Source: Solwaraspora sp. WMMA2056 (GTDB lineage Bacteria; Actinomycetota; Actinomycetes; Mycobacteriales; Micromonosporaceae). Taken from it: a stretch of 64,000 nt of DNA. This document shows positions 1 to 8,664 of this stretch, piece by piece; position 1 is the first letter of the stretch; every line of letters starts with the position of its first letter. Location of the stretch: NCBI RefSeq assembly GCF_030345095.1, contig NZ_CP128360.1, positions 6,014,001-6,078,000 on the forward strand, read 5' to 3'. The notes beneath the pieces were generated by a model. The model was not told where the DNA came from, did no database searches, and was given only the letters and a program-made list of their open reading frames with translations. The translations under genes and the position numbers were made by a program.

Positions 1-52
1 CGACGCCCCGGCCGCAGCGCAGCGGGGTGCACCACGGCGACACGGGTGGCTG

Positions 53-979
53 GTGTGGGCGCTGGTGCTGCCGGCGGCGGGGTGGGCGGTGCTTCGGTTG
101 GCCGGGTGGGAATTCGGGCCGCTGGTGCAACTGCTCGCATTCACCCCGTACGTCGCCGGATGGGCGGTGCTGCCGTTGGCCGTGACGGCGCTGACCCGGC
201 GGTGGTGGGCGGCGGCCGTGGCGGGGCTCGTCGTACTGGCGTTGGCTGCTGCGGTACTGCCCCGGGCGGTGCCCGACAGGGTCACGCCACCCGCCGACGG
301 CACCCCGGTCCGGGTCGCGACGGCAAACCTGTTGGCCGGTGCGGCGGACCTGTCGGTGCTGCTGGAGCTGCTGCGTCAGGAGCGGGTGGACGTGCTCGCG
401 GTGCAGGAGTTCACCCCGGCTGCCGAGGCCGAACTGGACCGGCTCGGCGTCGCCGAACTGCTGCCGTACCGCCGCTCCGACGCCGAGATCGGCACGACCG
501 GTTCGGCCGTGTACTCCCGCTGGCCGATCGTCGACACGGGGGTACGGCGCAACGAGGGTAGCTTCGCCCAGTCCTACGGCACGGTCCGCCCGCCGGCCGG
601 CGGGCCGGTGCTGGTCGAGTCGGCGCATCCGATGGCGCCGTTCGCGTTGCGGACCATCCCGCTGTGGCGGGCCGACCTGGCCGCGCAGCCGCACCCGGAT
701 CCGCAGGGCCCACCGCGAGTGCTGGCCGGTGACTTCAACTCGACGCTGGACCACGCGGCGCTACGCCGGTTGATCGCCACCGGCTACGTCGACGCGGCCG
801 CCGCCACCGGCGAGGGGCTGGTCGGCACCTGGCCGTACGACGGGGCGCCGATCCCGCCGGTAACCCTGGACCGGGTGCTGGTGGACCAGCGGATCACGGT
901 GGAGTCGGTGGCGGTGCACGGCGTGCCGGGCAGCGACCACCGGATGGTCGTCGCCGCACTGGTGCTGCCGGCACCCTGA
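53..979 (+). CDS. EEP-fold metal-dependent hydrolase with N-terminal membrane segments
   Basis: Member of the endonuclease/exonuclease/phosphatase superfamily, which hydrolyses phosphodiester or phosphomonoester bonds with a divalent metal. Seen: three hydrophobic stretches in the first 70 residues (about 1-17, 24-46, 50-70), then the family motifs in order: ATANLL near residue 88, VQEF (metal-binding Glu) near 117, GDFNST near 225 and the terminal SDHRMV (catalytic His) near 292. The catalytic domain is complete, and the membrane segments suggest it faces the cell exterior. The reading frame stays open to the left edge of the window, so the GTG at 53 is only the first usable start seen and the protein may begin upstream. 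The substrate cannot be told from sequence. The gene converges on cimA. Confidence 0.8.
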   Translation: MWALVLPAAGWAVLRLAGWEFGPLVQLLAFTPYVAGWAVLPLAVTALTRRWWAAAVAGLVVLALAAAVLPRAVPDRVTPPADGTPVRVATANLLAGAADLSVLLELLRQERVDVLAVQEFTPAAEAELDRLGVAELLPYRRSDAEIGTTGSAVYSRWPIVDTGVRRNEGSFAQSYGTVRPPAGGPVLVESAHPMAPFALRTIPLWRADLAAQPHPDPQGPPRVLAGDFNSTLDHAALRRLIATGYVDAAAATGEGLVGTWPYDGAPIPPVTLDRVLVDQRITVESVAVHGVPGSDHRMVVAALVLPAP

Positions 980-1023
980 CCGGCGGTACGGCGGTACGGC
1001 GGTACGGGCGATACGGCCGCACG

Positions 1024-1086
1024 GCGGTACGGCCGCACGGCGTGGGCGGTACGGGCCGCACAACCCACGCCGTGCGGCCGTACCGC
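1024..1086. terminator. Bidirectional terminator: 23-bp perfect hairpin
   Basis: A perfect 23-bp inverted repeat (1024-1046 with 1064-1086) and a 17-nt loop sit between the converging hydrolase and cimA genes. No T-run follows on either strand, as is common for actinobacterial terminators. The stretch just before it (981-1030) is a run of imperfect GGCGGTAC-type 8-bp repeats, which may be where the hairpin arose. Nothing else is seen between 980 and 1094. Confidence 0.75.
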
Positions 1087-1094
1087 TGAATGCT

Positions 1095-2699
1095 CTAGAC
1101 GCCGGCGGACGCGGCGCTGCGGGCCAGTCCGTAGGTCAGCGCGTCGACCAGGGCGTGCCAGCTGGCTTCGACGACGTTCTCGTGCACCCCGACGGTGGTC
1201 CAGTCCCGGGCGTTGCCGTCGACCGTCTCCACCAGCACCCGGGTGATCGCCCCGGTGCCCTGGCTGCCTTCGAGGATCCGCACCTTGTAGTCGGCCAGCC
1301 GGAAGTCGGCCAGATCCGGGTAGTGGCTGCGCAGCGCCACCCGCAGCGCCTCGTCGAGGGCGTTGACCGGGCCGTTGCCCTCGGCGGTGGCGATCACCCG
1401 CTCGCCGCGTACCCGGACCTTGACGGTGGCCTCGGAGACGACCGCGCCGTCCTCACGGTGCTCGACCAGCACCCGGTAGGACTCCAGGGTGAACGGCCGG
1501 GCGGTGACCGTGCCGCTGTCGGCGGCGAGTTCGGCGCGGACCAGCAGTTCGAAGGAGGCGTCGGCGGCTTCGAACGACCAGCCGCCGGCCTCCAGTTCCT
1601 TGACCCGCTTGGTGACCCGCGACAGGGCGTCCGGATGGCCGGCCAGGTCCACACCGAGCTCACGACTCTTCAGCTCGATGCTGGCCCGGCCGGCCATCTC
1701 GGTCACCAGGATCCGCATGTCGTTGCCGACAACCGACGGGTCGACGTGGTTGTACATCAGCGGATCCACTTTGATCGCACTCGCGTGCAGCCCCGCCTTG
1801 TGAGCGAAGGCGGCGGCCCCGACGTAGGCCTGGTGGGTGTCGGGGGCGATGTTGGCGATCTCGGCGATGGCGTGCGAGACACGCACCATCTGTCCCAGGC
1901 AGCCGTCCGGTAGGACCGGCAGCCCGAGCTTGAGTTGCAGGTTGGCGACGACGGCGAACAGGTCGGCGTTGCCGGGCCGTTCGCCGTAGCCGTTGGCGGT
2001 GCCCTGGAAGTGGCGGACCCCGGCTTCGACGGCGGCGATGGTGTTGGCCACCGCGCAGGAGGTGTCGTTCTGGCAGTGGATGCCGAGCCGGTCGGCGCCC
2101 AGCCCGGTGCGCGCCACCAGGTCGGCGATGGCGGTGCCGATCTGCGACGGCAGCATGCCGCCGTTGGTGTCGCACATGACGACGACCTCGGCGCCGGCCT
2201 CGGCGGCGGTGGCGACCACCGACGCGGTGTACGCCGGGTCGTGGCGGAAGCCGTCGAAGAAGTGTTCGCAGTCGAGGAAGACCCGCCGGCCCTCGGCGAC
2301 GAAGTGGGCGACCGTGTCGGCGACCATCGCCAGGTTCTCGGCGGCGGTGGTCCGCAGCGCCCGCTCGACGTGGCGGATGTCGGACTTGGCGACCAGGCAG
2401 ACCGCCGGGGTCTCGGCGTCGAGCAGGGCCCGGACCTGCGGATCGTCGGCGACCCGGACACCGGCCTTGCGGGTGGCACCGAACGCGACCAGGACGGCGT
2501 GCCGCAGGTCGAGTTCGGTACGCGCTCTGCGGAAGAACTCGGTGTCCTTCGGCATGGCCCCGGGCCAACCGCCCTCGATGAATCCCACGCCGAAGTCGTC
2601 GAGCAGTCGCGCGACCGCGAGTTTGTCGACCACGGAGTAGCTGATGCCTTCGCGCTGCGCACCGTCACGCAGAGTCGTGTCGTAGACCTGGAAAGTCAT
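1095..2699 (-). CDS. cimA: (R)-citramalate synthase (LeuA/CimA family)
   Basis: Condenses acetyl-CoA with pyruvate to (R)-citramalate, the threonine-independent entry to isoleucine. Seen: the family opening VYDTTLRDGAQREG at residues 4-17, metal-binding HCQNDTSCAVANT, the motif GTANGYGERPGN and a C-terminal LeuA-type allosteric domain (about residues 400-534). The 534-aa length suits CimA. DUF-free homologues in actinobacteria carry this name; 2-isopropylmalate synthase is the alternative, but the N-terminal sequence resembles CimA more. Start: ATG at 2699 has GAAAGGA 8 nt upstream, whereas the frame itself stays open to 3053 through the attenuator. LeuB, encoded 3 kb away, can catalyse a later step of the citramalate route. 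Expression is probably controlled by the leader and terminator upstream. Confidence 0.88.
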   Translation of the reverse strand: MTFQVYDTTLRDGAQREGISYSVVDKLAVARLLDDFGVGFIEGGWPGAMPKDTEFFRRARTELDLRHAVLVAFGATRKAGVRVADDPQVRALLDAETPAVCLVAKSDIRHVERALRTTAAENLAMVADTVAHFVAEGRRVFLDCEHFFDGFRHDPAYTASVVATAAEAGAEVVVMCDTNGGMLPSQIGTAIADLVARTGLGADRLGIHCQNDTSCAVANTIAAVEAGVRHFQGTANGYGERPGNADLFAVVANLQLKLGLPVLPDGCLGQMVRVSHAIAEIANIAPDTHQAYVGAAAFAHKAGLHASAIKVDPLMYNHVDPSVVGNDMRILVTEMAGRASIELKSRELGVDLAGHPDALSRVTKRVKELEAGGWSFEAADASFELLVRAELAADSGTVTARPFTLESYRVLVEHREDGAVVSEATVKVRVRGERVIATAEGNGPVNALDEALRVALRSHYPDLADFRLADYKVRILEGSQGTGAITRVLVETVDGNARDWTTVGVHENVVEASWHALVDALTYGLARSAASAGV

Positions 2700-2787
2700 C
2701 CTGGTTCCTTTCACCGGGTGTCCCGCGCCGCCGCGTCCGCGCCGGGTCCGCCCCTGCCCGCTGATCGGCCTGCCTCGTACGGCCAAC

Positions 2788-2817
2788 AAAAAGACCCCCC
2801 GCGGATGCGAGAGGTCT
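2788..2817 (-). terminator. Intrinsic terminator in the cimA leader (attenuator)
   Basis: Read on the minus strand, 2817-2807 pairs with 2802-2792 in an 11-bp stem with two G-T pairs and a 4-nt loop, followed directly by TTTTT. It lies 89 nt upstream of the cimA start and 29 nt beyond the stop of a short ORF rich in branched-chain codons. Between them, GCGCGC at the leader end can pair with GCGCGC near 2820, offering a competing fold. This is the arrangement of a ribosome-mediated attenuator. Confidence 0.85.
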
Positions 2818-2845
2818 GCGCGCTCGGCGGAGGGTTGCCGGCGCG

Positions 2846-2878
2846 CTAGGTGCCAATAATGAGTACGAGGCGAGTCAC
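2846..2878 (-). CDS. cimA leader peptide, MTRLVLIIGT
   Basis: A ten-residue ORF, GTG start at 2878 and TAG stop at 2846-2848, reading M-T-R-L-V-L-I-I-G-T. Five consecutive codons are Leu, Val, Leu, Ile, Ile, the end products of the pathway that cimA feeds. An intrinsic terminator follows. Inference: when charged branched-chain tRNAs are scarce the ribosome stalls on these codons and lets an antiterminator form. No convincing Shine-Dalgarno sequence precedes the GTG, so initiation may be weak or leaderless. Confidence 0.72.
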   Translation of the reverse strand: MTRLVLIIGT

Positions 2879-3079
2879 GTACGGTACTTTGCCACCGAAG
2901 GCGGCCGGGTCGGTAGTCGAATCCACATCGCGGGACAGTTGGCCGGTCGGCCCGATGCCCCCACCCCGGGACCAGTGAGTGAACGGCATCTATCACCTTC
3001 AGGTGTGCGGATCGACCGGCGCGGGTATGTCGAGTCGGACAGCGCAGGCACATTCACGTCAGCGAAGGAGTGAGGCCCG

Positions 3080-3550
3080 ATGAACACGCTCGATCCGCGC
3101 CATTCGGCGCAGACTCCGACTCCGCCGCCGCACGGCGGTCAGGGTGCCGTCGTCGGCGGCGCTCCGGCCGGGGCTTTCGACCCGTGGCGCTACCGCGACG
3201 ACGTCGGTGTCGAGGGCGCCAACCTGGCCGGCTACAAGGTCGAGGCGACCGACGGCGGCATCGGCAAGATCGACTCTGCCAGTGACGAGACCGACAGCAG
3301 CTACCTGATCGTCGACACCGGTCCGTGGATCTTCGGCAAGAAGGTGATGCTGCCCGCCGGGGTGGTCAACCACGTCGACCACGACGCGGAGAAGGTCTAC
3401 GTCGACCGCGGCAAGGACCAGATCAAGGACTCCCCCGAGTACGACGAGACCACCGGGACGGACCCGGCGTACCGCGACACCCTCGGCGGCTACTACGGCG
3501 GCACGTACGGTGCCCCGGTCCCGCCGATCGCACCCGGCCGGATCATCTGA
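3080..3550 (+). CDS. PRC-barrel domain protein
   Basis: A 156-aa cytoplasmic protein. Seen: a Pro/Gly-rich N-terminus (residues 1-38), then a PRC-barrel-like core: FDPWRY, GYKVEATDGGIGKIDSA, then a hydrophobic YLIVDTGPWIFGKKVMLPA strand set and VYVDRGKDQIKDSPEYD. The end is Gly/Tyr/Pro-rich. PRC-barrels occur in RNA-processing and photosynthetic reaction-centre proteins, and in actinobacteria usually in small stress-associated proteins of unknown role. Start: ATG with GAAGGAG at 3063-3069. It stands alone, divergent from the cimA leader and followed by a strong hairpin. Confidence 0.8.
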   Translation: MNTLDPRHSAQTPTPPPHGGQGAVVGGAPAGAFDPWRYRDDVGVEGANLAGYKVEATDGGIGKIDSASDETDSSYLIVDTGPWIFGKKVMLPAGVVNHVDHDAEKVYVDRGKDQIKDSPEYDETTGTDPAYRDTLGGYYGGTYGAPVPPIAPGRII

Positions 3551-3587
3551 CCCCGGTCCCTCGGCACACCCGGCACCGGGACCACCG

Positions 3588-3631
3588 CAGCGCCGCCGAC
3601 GCGTCGTGTCCACGTCGCGTCGGCGGCGCTG
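3588..3631 (+). terminator. 16-bp hairpin after the PRC-barrel gene
   Basis: 3588-3603 pairs perfectly with 3616-3631 around a 12-nt loop, 37 nt after the PRC-barrel stop codon and before the next plus-strand gene. There is no T-tract. It would isolate the two plus-strand genes from each other. Confidence 0.65.
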
Positions 3632-3669
3632 GCCTTTCCGATCGGCGGGTGCCGCCCTACCGTGGAGGC

Positions 3670-4410
3670 ATGACGACCGCTGCGCTGCGTACCCTGGCCT
3701 TCGCGACAATGTTCAACTTCCGCGACATCGGCGGCTACGAAGGACTCGACGGCCGGACCGTCCGCTGGCAGCGCATCTACCGGGCGGACTCGCCGCACCG
3801 GCTCAGCGGCGACGACGAGCCGATGTTCGCGGCGCTGGGCGTGCGTACGGTGATCGACCTGCGTCGCCCCCACGAGATCGACGCCTTCGGTCGGATCCGG
3901 CCGGCCGACGGGCTGGACTACCGCCACGTCCACCTGGTGCACCAGGACTGGGACGAGATCCCGTACCAGCCGGAGCAGGGCCCGGCACGCTACCTCGCCG
4001 ACCGCTACCACGATCTCACCGAGCAGGCCGCCGACGGGATCGTCACGGCGATGTCGCTGCTGGCCGAGGCGCAGACCGCCCCGGCGGTGGTGCACTGCAT
4101 GGCCGGCAAGGACCGCACCGGGCTGATCTGCGCGATGACGTTGTCGCTGCTCGGCGTGCCCGACCCGGTGATCGCCGAGGACTACGAGTTGAGCACGACC
4201 GGCAGTGCGCAGTTGCTCGCCTGGCTGCGGACCCAGCGGGGCAACGAGCATCTGGTGCCCGAGCCGTTCTTCTGCTGCCCGGCCGAGGCGATGCAGATGT
4301 TCCTGACCGAGCTGAGCCAGCGGCACGGTTCGGTCGAGGGTTACCTGCGCGGCGCCGGCCTGCCCGCCGACCGGATCGAGGCGCTGCGCGCACATCTGCT
4401 GACCGACTGA
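3670..4410 (+). CDS. Tyrosine-protein phosphatase-like protein (Y_phosphatase3 type)
   Basis: A 246-aa dual-specificity-like phosphatase. Seen: NFRDIGGY near residue 16, RADSPHRL, VIDLRRPHE, and the P-loop HCMAGKDRTG near residues 140-149, which supplies the nucleophilic Cys and phosphate-binding Arg of the CX5R motif. The LipA/PtpB-like actinobacterial group dephosphorylates proteins or phospholipids, and the substrate here is unknown. The ATG at 3670 is the first good start, with GGAGG unusually close in front, so an in-frame ATG 13 codons later (MFNFRDIGG) is possible. It converges on ilvE. Confidence 0.85.
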   Translation: MTTAALRTLAFATMFNFRDIGGYEGLDGRTVRWQRIYRADSPHRLSGDDEPMFAALGVRTVIDLRRPHEIDAFGRIRPADGLDYRHVHLVHQDWDEIPYQPEQGPARYLADRYHDLTEQAADGIVTAMSLLAEAQTAPAVVHCMAGKDRTGLICAMTLSLLGVPDPVIAEDYELSTTGSAQLLAWLRTQRGNEHLVPEPFFCCPAEAMQMFLTELSQRHGSVEGYLRGAGLPADRIEALRAHLLTD

Positions 4411-4485
4411 CCTGCGACGGCCGGACCGGGTGCGGCAGCGGGAAGATCCGCCACCACCCCGGCCCGGCGTTGTCGCCGTACCGGG

Positions 4486-5583
4486 TCAGAGCACCCGGTG
4501 CACCCAGCCGTCCGGGTCGGCGGCGCGACCCCGCTGCAGGTCCACCAGGGTCTGCCGCAGCGAGCTGGTCACCTCCCCCGATCCACCGTCGGCGACGACG
4601 AACTCGCCGTCGGCCGACCGGACCCGGCCGATCGGGGTGATCACCGCGGCGGTGCCGCAGGCGAACGCCTCGCGCAGCCGGCCGCTGGCCGCGTCGGCCC
4701 GCCACTGCTCCAGGCTGACCGGCTGCTCGACGACCTGGTGGCCGGCGCGCCGCGCCAGGGTGATCACCGATTCGCGGGTGATGCCCGGCAGGATCGCCCC
4801 GGTCAGCGGCGGAGTGACCACCGAGCCGTCGTCGTAGACGAAGAAGACGTTCATCCCGCCGAGCTCGTCGACGTAGCGGCGCTCCACCGCGTCGAGGAAG
4901 ACCACCTGGTCGCAGCCGTGCTCGATCGCCTCGGCCTGCGCCACCAGGGACGCCGCGTAGTTGCCACCACACTTGGCCGCGCCGGTGCCGCCCGGAGCGG
5001 CCCGGGTGTAGAGCGACGAGGCCCAGACCGTCACCGGCTTGACGCCGCCGGAGAAGTAGGAGCCGACCGGCGAGGCGATCACCGCGTAGAGGTACTCGCG
5101 GGCCGGCCGCACGCCGAGGAACACCTCACTGGCGAACATGAACGGACGCAGGTAGAGGCTGCCCTCCTCGCCCTGCGGAATCCACTCACGATCGGCGGTG
5201 ACCAGGTGCCGCAACGAATCGAGGAAGACCGTCTCCGGCAGAGCGGGCATGGCCATCCGGGCCGCCGAGGCGACGAACCGGGCCGCGTTGGCGTCGGGAC
5301 GGAACAACGTCACCCCGCCGTCGGCGGCCTGGTAGGCCTTGAGGCCTTCGAAGATCTCCTGTGCGTAGTGCAGGACGGCGGTCGCCGGATCCATCGGGAT
5401 CGGGGCACGCGGCTCGACGCGGGCGTCGTACCAGCCTTTGCCCTCCGCGTACCGGACGGTGACCATGTGGTCGGTGAAGATCTGCCCGAATCCGGGGTTG
5501 GCCAGCAGCGCGGAGCGTTCAGCGGCGGCTACCGGGTGCGGATTCGGACGAATCTCGAAATCGAGTTTGTCACCGCCGATCAT
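4486..5583 (-). CDS. ilvE: Branched-chain amino acid aminotransferase
   Basis: PLP-dependent fold-type IV transaminase making the last step to leucine, isoleucine and valine from the 2-oxo acids and glutamate. Seen: HYAQEIFEGLKAYQ near residue 75, RPDANAARF, and AAKCGGNYAAS containing the PLP lysine; the ELGGMNVFFV and TGAILPGITR segments are typical. At 365 aa it is full length. Start: the ATG at 5583 (MIGGDKLDF) is chosen because GGAGG lies exactly 8 nt upstream. The ATG at 5598 would put that GGAGG inside the gene. A TAAGTT -10-like box lies at 5630-5635. Confidence 0.93.
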   Translation of the reverse strand: MIGGDKLDFEIRPNPHPVAAAERSALLANPGFGQIFTDHMVTVRYAEGKGWYDARVEPRAPIPMDPATAVLHYAQEIFEGLKAYQAADGGVTLFRPDANAARFVASAARMAMPALPETVFLDSLRHLVTADREWIPQGEEGSLYLRPFMFASEVFLGVRPAREYLYAVIASPVGSYFSGGVKPVTVWASSLYTRAAPGGTGAAKCGGNYAASLVAQAEAIEHGCDQVVFLDAVERRYVDELGGMNVFFVYDDGSVVTPPLTGAILPGITRESVITLARRAGHQVVEQPVSLEQWRADAASGRLREAFACGTAAVITPIGRVRSADGEFVVADGGSGEVTSSLRQTLVDLQRGRAADPDGWVHRVL

Positions 5584-5940
5584 CGGGCTGACCTCCATGG
5601 CGAGAAAACGACGAAGCTGTGTGTCATGCAACTTACCCCGAACGTTCGTTCAGCGGGAACCGGCGCGACGGCCGCCGATGCCGCCACCTGACGATTGGCC
5701 GTCGGCATGGCCGTCGACGGCCACGGTACGTCGGCACGCCAACCGGTACGGGACACCCGGACCGGTCCACGCGGCGGCGCGGGGGTCGACGGTGCCGTAC
5801 CGGACGGCTCACCGAACTGACGGGCGCGGACCTGGCCGCCGACGCGCATGGCATGGGCGGGCGCCGGGTCGGCGCGGCCGGTGCGCGGTGCGGCACCGGC
5901 GGGGGGGTCGACCGGCGGTACGCGGGTCGACCGGCTGGGC
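5584..5940. other. 357-bp intergenic region between leuB and ilvE
   Basis: No credible gene. On the minus strand it holds the ilvE Shine-Dalgarno (GGAGG), a possible -10 TAAGTT (5630-5635) and, just upstream, the 10-bp palindrome CGAACGTTCG (5639-5648). The same octamer CGAACGTT recurs upstream of leuB at 7015-7022. The rest, towards leuB, shows long overlapping frames of biased composition only. No terminator hairpin stands out. Confidence 0.5.
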
Positions 5941-6972
5941 TCAGCCCGCCGCGTGGGCGGCGAGCCGGTCACCGATCTCGGCGGTACGCAGCGCGGCTCC
6001 CGGCGTACGGGAGGCCAGCTCGGCCGCGACCGCCCGGGTTACTCGCTCGGCCTGCTCGGGGTGACCGAGGTGGTCGAGCAGCAGGGACGCGGACAGTACG
6101 GCGGCGACCGGGTCCGCGACGCCCTTGCCGGCGATGTCCGGCGCGGAGCCGTGCACCGGTTCGAACATCGACGGGAACTGCCGCTGCGGGTTGATGCAGC
6201 CGCTGGCGGCCAGGCCGATGCCGCCGGTGACCGCGGCGGCGATGTCGGTGAGGATGTCGCCGAACAGGTTGTCGGTGACCACCACGTCGTAGCGCTGCGG
6301 CTGGGTGACCATGAACATGGCCGCCGCGTCGACGTGCTGGTACTCGGTCTCGATGTCCGGGAACTCGGCTTTGACGTCGGCGAACGCGCGGGCCCACAGC
6401 GAGCCGGCGTGCGTCAGCACGTTGGTCTTGTGCACCAGGGTGACCTTGCGACGTTCGCGGCGCGCGGCGCGGGCGAAGGCGTCCCGGATGACCCGCTCGA
6501 CGCCGTGGCGGGTGTTGAGGCTCTCCTCGGTAGCGACCTCGGCCGGGGTGTCGCGGTGCATGGTGCCGCCGGCTCCGGTGTAGAGCCCTTCGGTGCCTTC
6601 GCGGACCACCACGAAGTCGATCTCACCGGGCTTGACGCCGCCGAGCGGGCTGGTCGTGCCGGGCCAGAGTCGCGACGGCCGCAGGTTGACGTACTGGTCG
6701 AAGGCGAACCGCAGTTTGAGCAGCAGGCCGCGCTCCAGCACACCCGGCGGCACGGTGGGGTCGCCGACCGCGCCGAGCAGGATGGCGTCGTGCTCGGCCA
6801 ACTCGGCCAGGACCGAGTCGGGCAGCACCTCGCCGGTCCGGTGGTAGCGGGCCGCGCCAAGGTCGTACTCGGTGGCCTCGACGCCGGGCAGCACCGCGTC
6901 GATGACCTTGCGGGCCTGCGCGGTCACCTCGGACCCGATGCCGTCGCCGGCCACGACCGCGATCCGCGCCAT
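5941..6972 (-). CDS. leuB: 3-isopropylmalate dehydrogenase
   Basis: NAD-dependent beta-decarboxylating dehydrogenase of leucine biosynthesis, also able to oxidise 3-methylmalate in the citramalate route to isoleucine. Seen: [15 protein letters not shown] at the N-terminus, [30 protein letters not shown], the active-site Lys in [13 protein letters not shown], the Asp pair in [13 protein letters not shown], and [14 protein letters not shown]. The length of 343 aa is normal. Start: the GAAGGAG at 6986-6992 could serve ATG 6972, GTG 6978 or GTG 6984. I chose ATG 6972, which gives the usual N-terminus MARIAVV. It is divergent from apbE. Confidence 0.94.
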   Translation of the reverse strand: MARIAVVAGDGIGSEVTAQARKVIDAVLPGVEATEYDLGAARYHRTGEVLPDSVLAELAEHDAILLGAVGDPTVPPGVLERGLLLKLRFAFDQYVNLRPSRLWPGTTSPLGGVKPGEIDFVVVREGTEGLYTGAGGTMHRDTPAEVATEESLNTRHGVERVIRDAFARAARRERRKVTLVHKTNVLTHAGSLWARAFADVKAEFPDIETEYQHVDAAAMFMVTQPQRYDVVVTDNLFGDILTDIAAAVTGGIGLAASGCINPQRQFPSMFEPVHGSAPDIAGKGVADPVAAVLSASLLLDHLGHPEQAERVTRAVAAELASRTPGAALRTAEIGDRLAAHAAG

Positions 6973-7197
6973 CGCCACGTCCACTCCTTCGTCGCAGAAC
7001 CATCGAACGCCTAGCGAACGTTAAGCGATCATCCCGCGAAACGGTACGCGAGTCCCATGATTCGGACACTTGCCGATCTGCCGGGCAGCTGGTCGCGCAC
7101 AGCTACCACACAGCCGGGCCCAACACTTTACCCATGCCGGACGGCTACTGTAGGTGAAGACCGGCACCGGGCGCCGGTGTGAAGGAGAACGCCGACG

Positions 7198-8064
7198 ATG
7201 CTGGCACGACGCGCGGCCCAGCCGGAGCCCCCAGACCTGCGGATCGGCACGGCCGCCGCCGCACCGCCCGGCGACGGGCACTCCCCCGGCCTGCTGGTGG
7301 CCCGGCACACCGTCACCACCTCGACCGCCGAGTTCCGGTTCGTCCTGGTCGCCGATGAGCGGATCGGCCGACGTGGACTGAGCGAGGCGATCGCCGACGC
7401 GGTGGCCGAACTGCGGGCGGTCGACGTCACCTACAGTCCACTGCGACCCAACAGCCTGGTCTCCCTGCTGCGCCGGGGCGAAGTGGCCCCCGAGATCTAC
7501 CCGCCACTGGCAGACATCGTGGACCGGTGCCTGGCGATGCGGGTCGCCACCGAGGGCTGGTTCGATCCGTGGGCGGTCCCCGGCGGGTTCGACCCGGCCG
7601 GGATGATCAAGGGCTGGGCGGTCGAACGCGCCGCCAGCCGGTTGCGCGCGGCCGGAATCAGTGACTACGCCGTGGTCAGCGGCGGCGACCTGACGGTACG
7701 TGGACACGCGCCACACGGTGGGCCGTGGCGGATCGCCCTGTTCTCGCCCGCCGCCCCGGGCACCGCGGACCGACCACCGACGGTGGTGACCATGGTGGAC
7801 GGCGCCATCGGCACCTGTGGACTGACCAGCCGCCACAGCCCGGTGATCGACCCGCACCGCGGCACCGTGGTACGGCGGGAATCAGCGGCGACGGTGATCG
7901 GCCCCGACCTCGCGGTGGCCGACGGCTACGCGACGGCGCTGTTCGCCGCCGGCCCGGCCGGTCTGCACTGGTTTCCCACCGTCGACGGCTACCAGATGCT
8001 GACCGGCGGTCCGACGACGGCCCGGTCAGCCCCCGTGGTCTCGGCAAGTGACCACGGGAGCTGA
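7198..8064 (+). CDS. apbE: FAD:protein FMN transferase (ApbE family)
   Basis: Attaches FMN covalently to Thr/Ser of flavoproteins, or has a thiamine-linked role in some annotations. Seen: the ApbE pattern FDPWAVPGGFDPAGMIKGWAVERA (written here in parts: FDPWAV, then DPAGMIKGWAVER), VVSGGDLTVRG, and GTCGLTSRHSPVIDP with the TSRH region that binds metal and FAD. The 288-aa length is slightly short, and there is no signal peptide or lipobox, so it would act in the cytoplasm, unlike classic periplasmic ApbE. Start: ATG with GAAGGAG at 7181-7187. A TACTGT -10-like box lies at 7146-7151. No target flavoprotein is encoded nearby. Confidence 0.85.
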   Translation: MLARRAAQPEPPDLRIGTAAAAPPGDGHSPGLLVARHTVTTSTAEFRFVLVADERIGRRGLSEAIADAVAELRAVDVTYSPLRPNSLVSLLRRGEVAPEIYPPLADIVDRCLAMRVATEGWFDPWAVPGGFDPAGMIKGWAVERAASRLRAAGISDYAVVSGGDLTVRGHAPHGGPWRIALFSPAAPGTADRPPTVVTMVDGAIGTCGLTSRHSPVIDPHRGTVVRRESAATVIGPDLAVADGYATALFAAGPAGLHWFPTVDGYQMLTGGPTTARSAPVVSASDHGS

Positions 8065-8290
8065 CCGGCGACACGCGCGCTCGGCCCGCGCACCGGGGTG
8101 CCGTCGGCGGGGGCCGACGGCGCGATCGGACGTCACCCGAAGACGTGACCGCACCACGACTTCCCCAGCGACCGCATCGACACGTTATCGATTACCCACA
8201 ACCGGACGCAAGGACCCAAATTCGCCATCCGGGCCGGTCGACCACCCCACTGGTTGGAATCCTCGGCCGGGTGGATGGCACGCTGTGCGC

Positions 8291-8659
8291 GTGACATTCG
8301 ATCTAGTCGTATGGGCGTTGGACGATCAGTCCACTTCGGCGGACGTACACGCCGCGCACGAACTGTGCCGGCAGGGCGAGCATGCCGATGGCGACACCGA
8401 CCGCCGGATCACGTCGTTCCACGCCGCGTTGACCGCCGACTACCCGGACCGGGGTGCCGCCGCCACCGGCGAGGAGTGCCCGTGGGCAAAGGTCCCACTA
8501 CACACCGCAACGGATCACATCGAGATGAATCTCCGCGACACCTGCGACGACGCGGTCCTGCTGGCCATCGAACGGCTGGCCCAGGAGCACGACCTGCTGC
8601 TGCTCGATCCGCAGGACGGCTCGGTCTACCCGCCGACGACCAGCGCGCCGACCCGCTGA
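8291..8659 (+). CDS. Small conserved hypothetical protein
   Basis: I recognise this 122-aa acidic protein only as a type of actinobacterial protein of unknown function. Seen: an opening beta strand VTFDLVVWALDD, a middle CPWAKVPLHTATDHIEMNL and an ending HDLLLLDPQDGSVYPP. The last element, a strand running into LDPQ, is common to small proteins that compare two sequence halves. The start is the GTG at 8291, with no strong ribosome binding site. There is no signal peptide or membrane segment. It converges on serA with a terminator between them. Confidence 0.6.
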   Translation: MTFDLVVWALDDQSTSADVHAAHELCRQGEHADGDTDRRITSFHAALTADYPDRGAAATGEECPWAKVPLHTATDHIEMNLRDTCDDAVLLAIERLAQEHDLLLLDPQDGSVYPPTTSAPTR

Positions 8660-8664
8660 GCCGA

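Noticed and set aside
1155-2849. Long plus-strand ORFs overlapping cimA
   Set aside because: They are low-complexity shadows rich in Gly, Val, Asp and Arg, without a ribosome site or family motifs. The minus-strand gene has clear cimA motifs.
3510-4640. Alternative 376-aa frame over the phosphatase gene
   Set aside because: It is an Arg/Pro-rich reading of the same DNA in another frame; the HC-x5-R motif is in the other frame.
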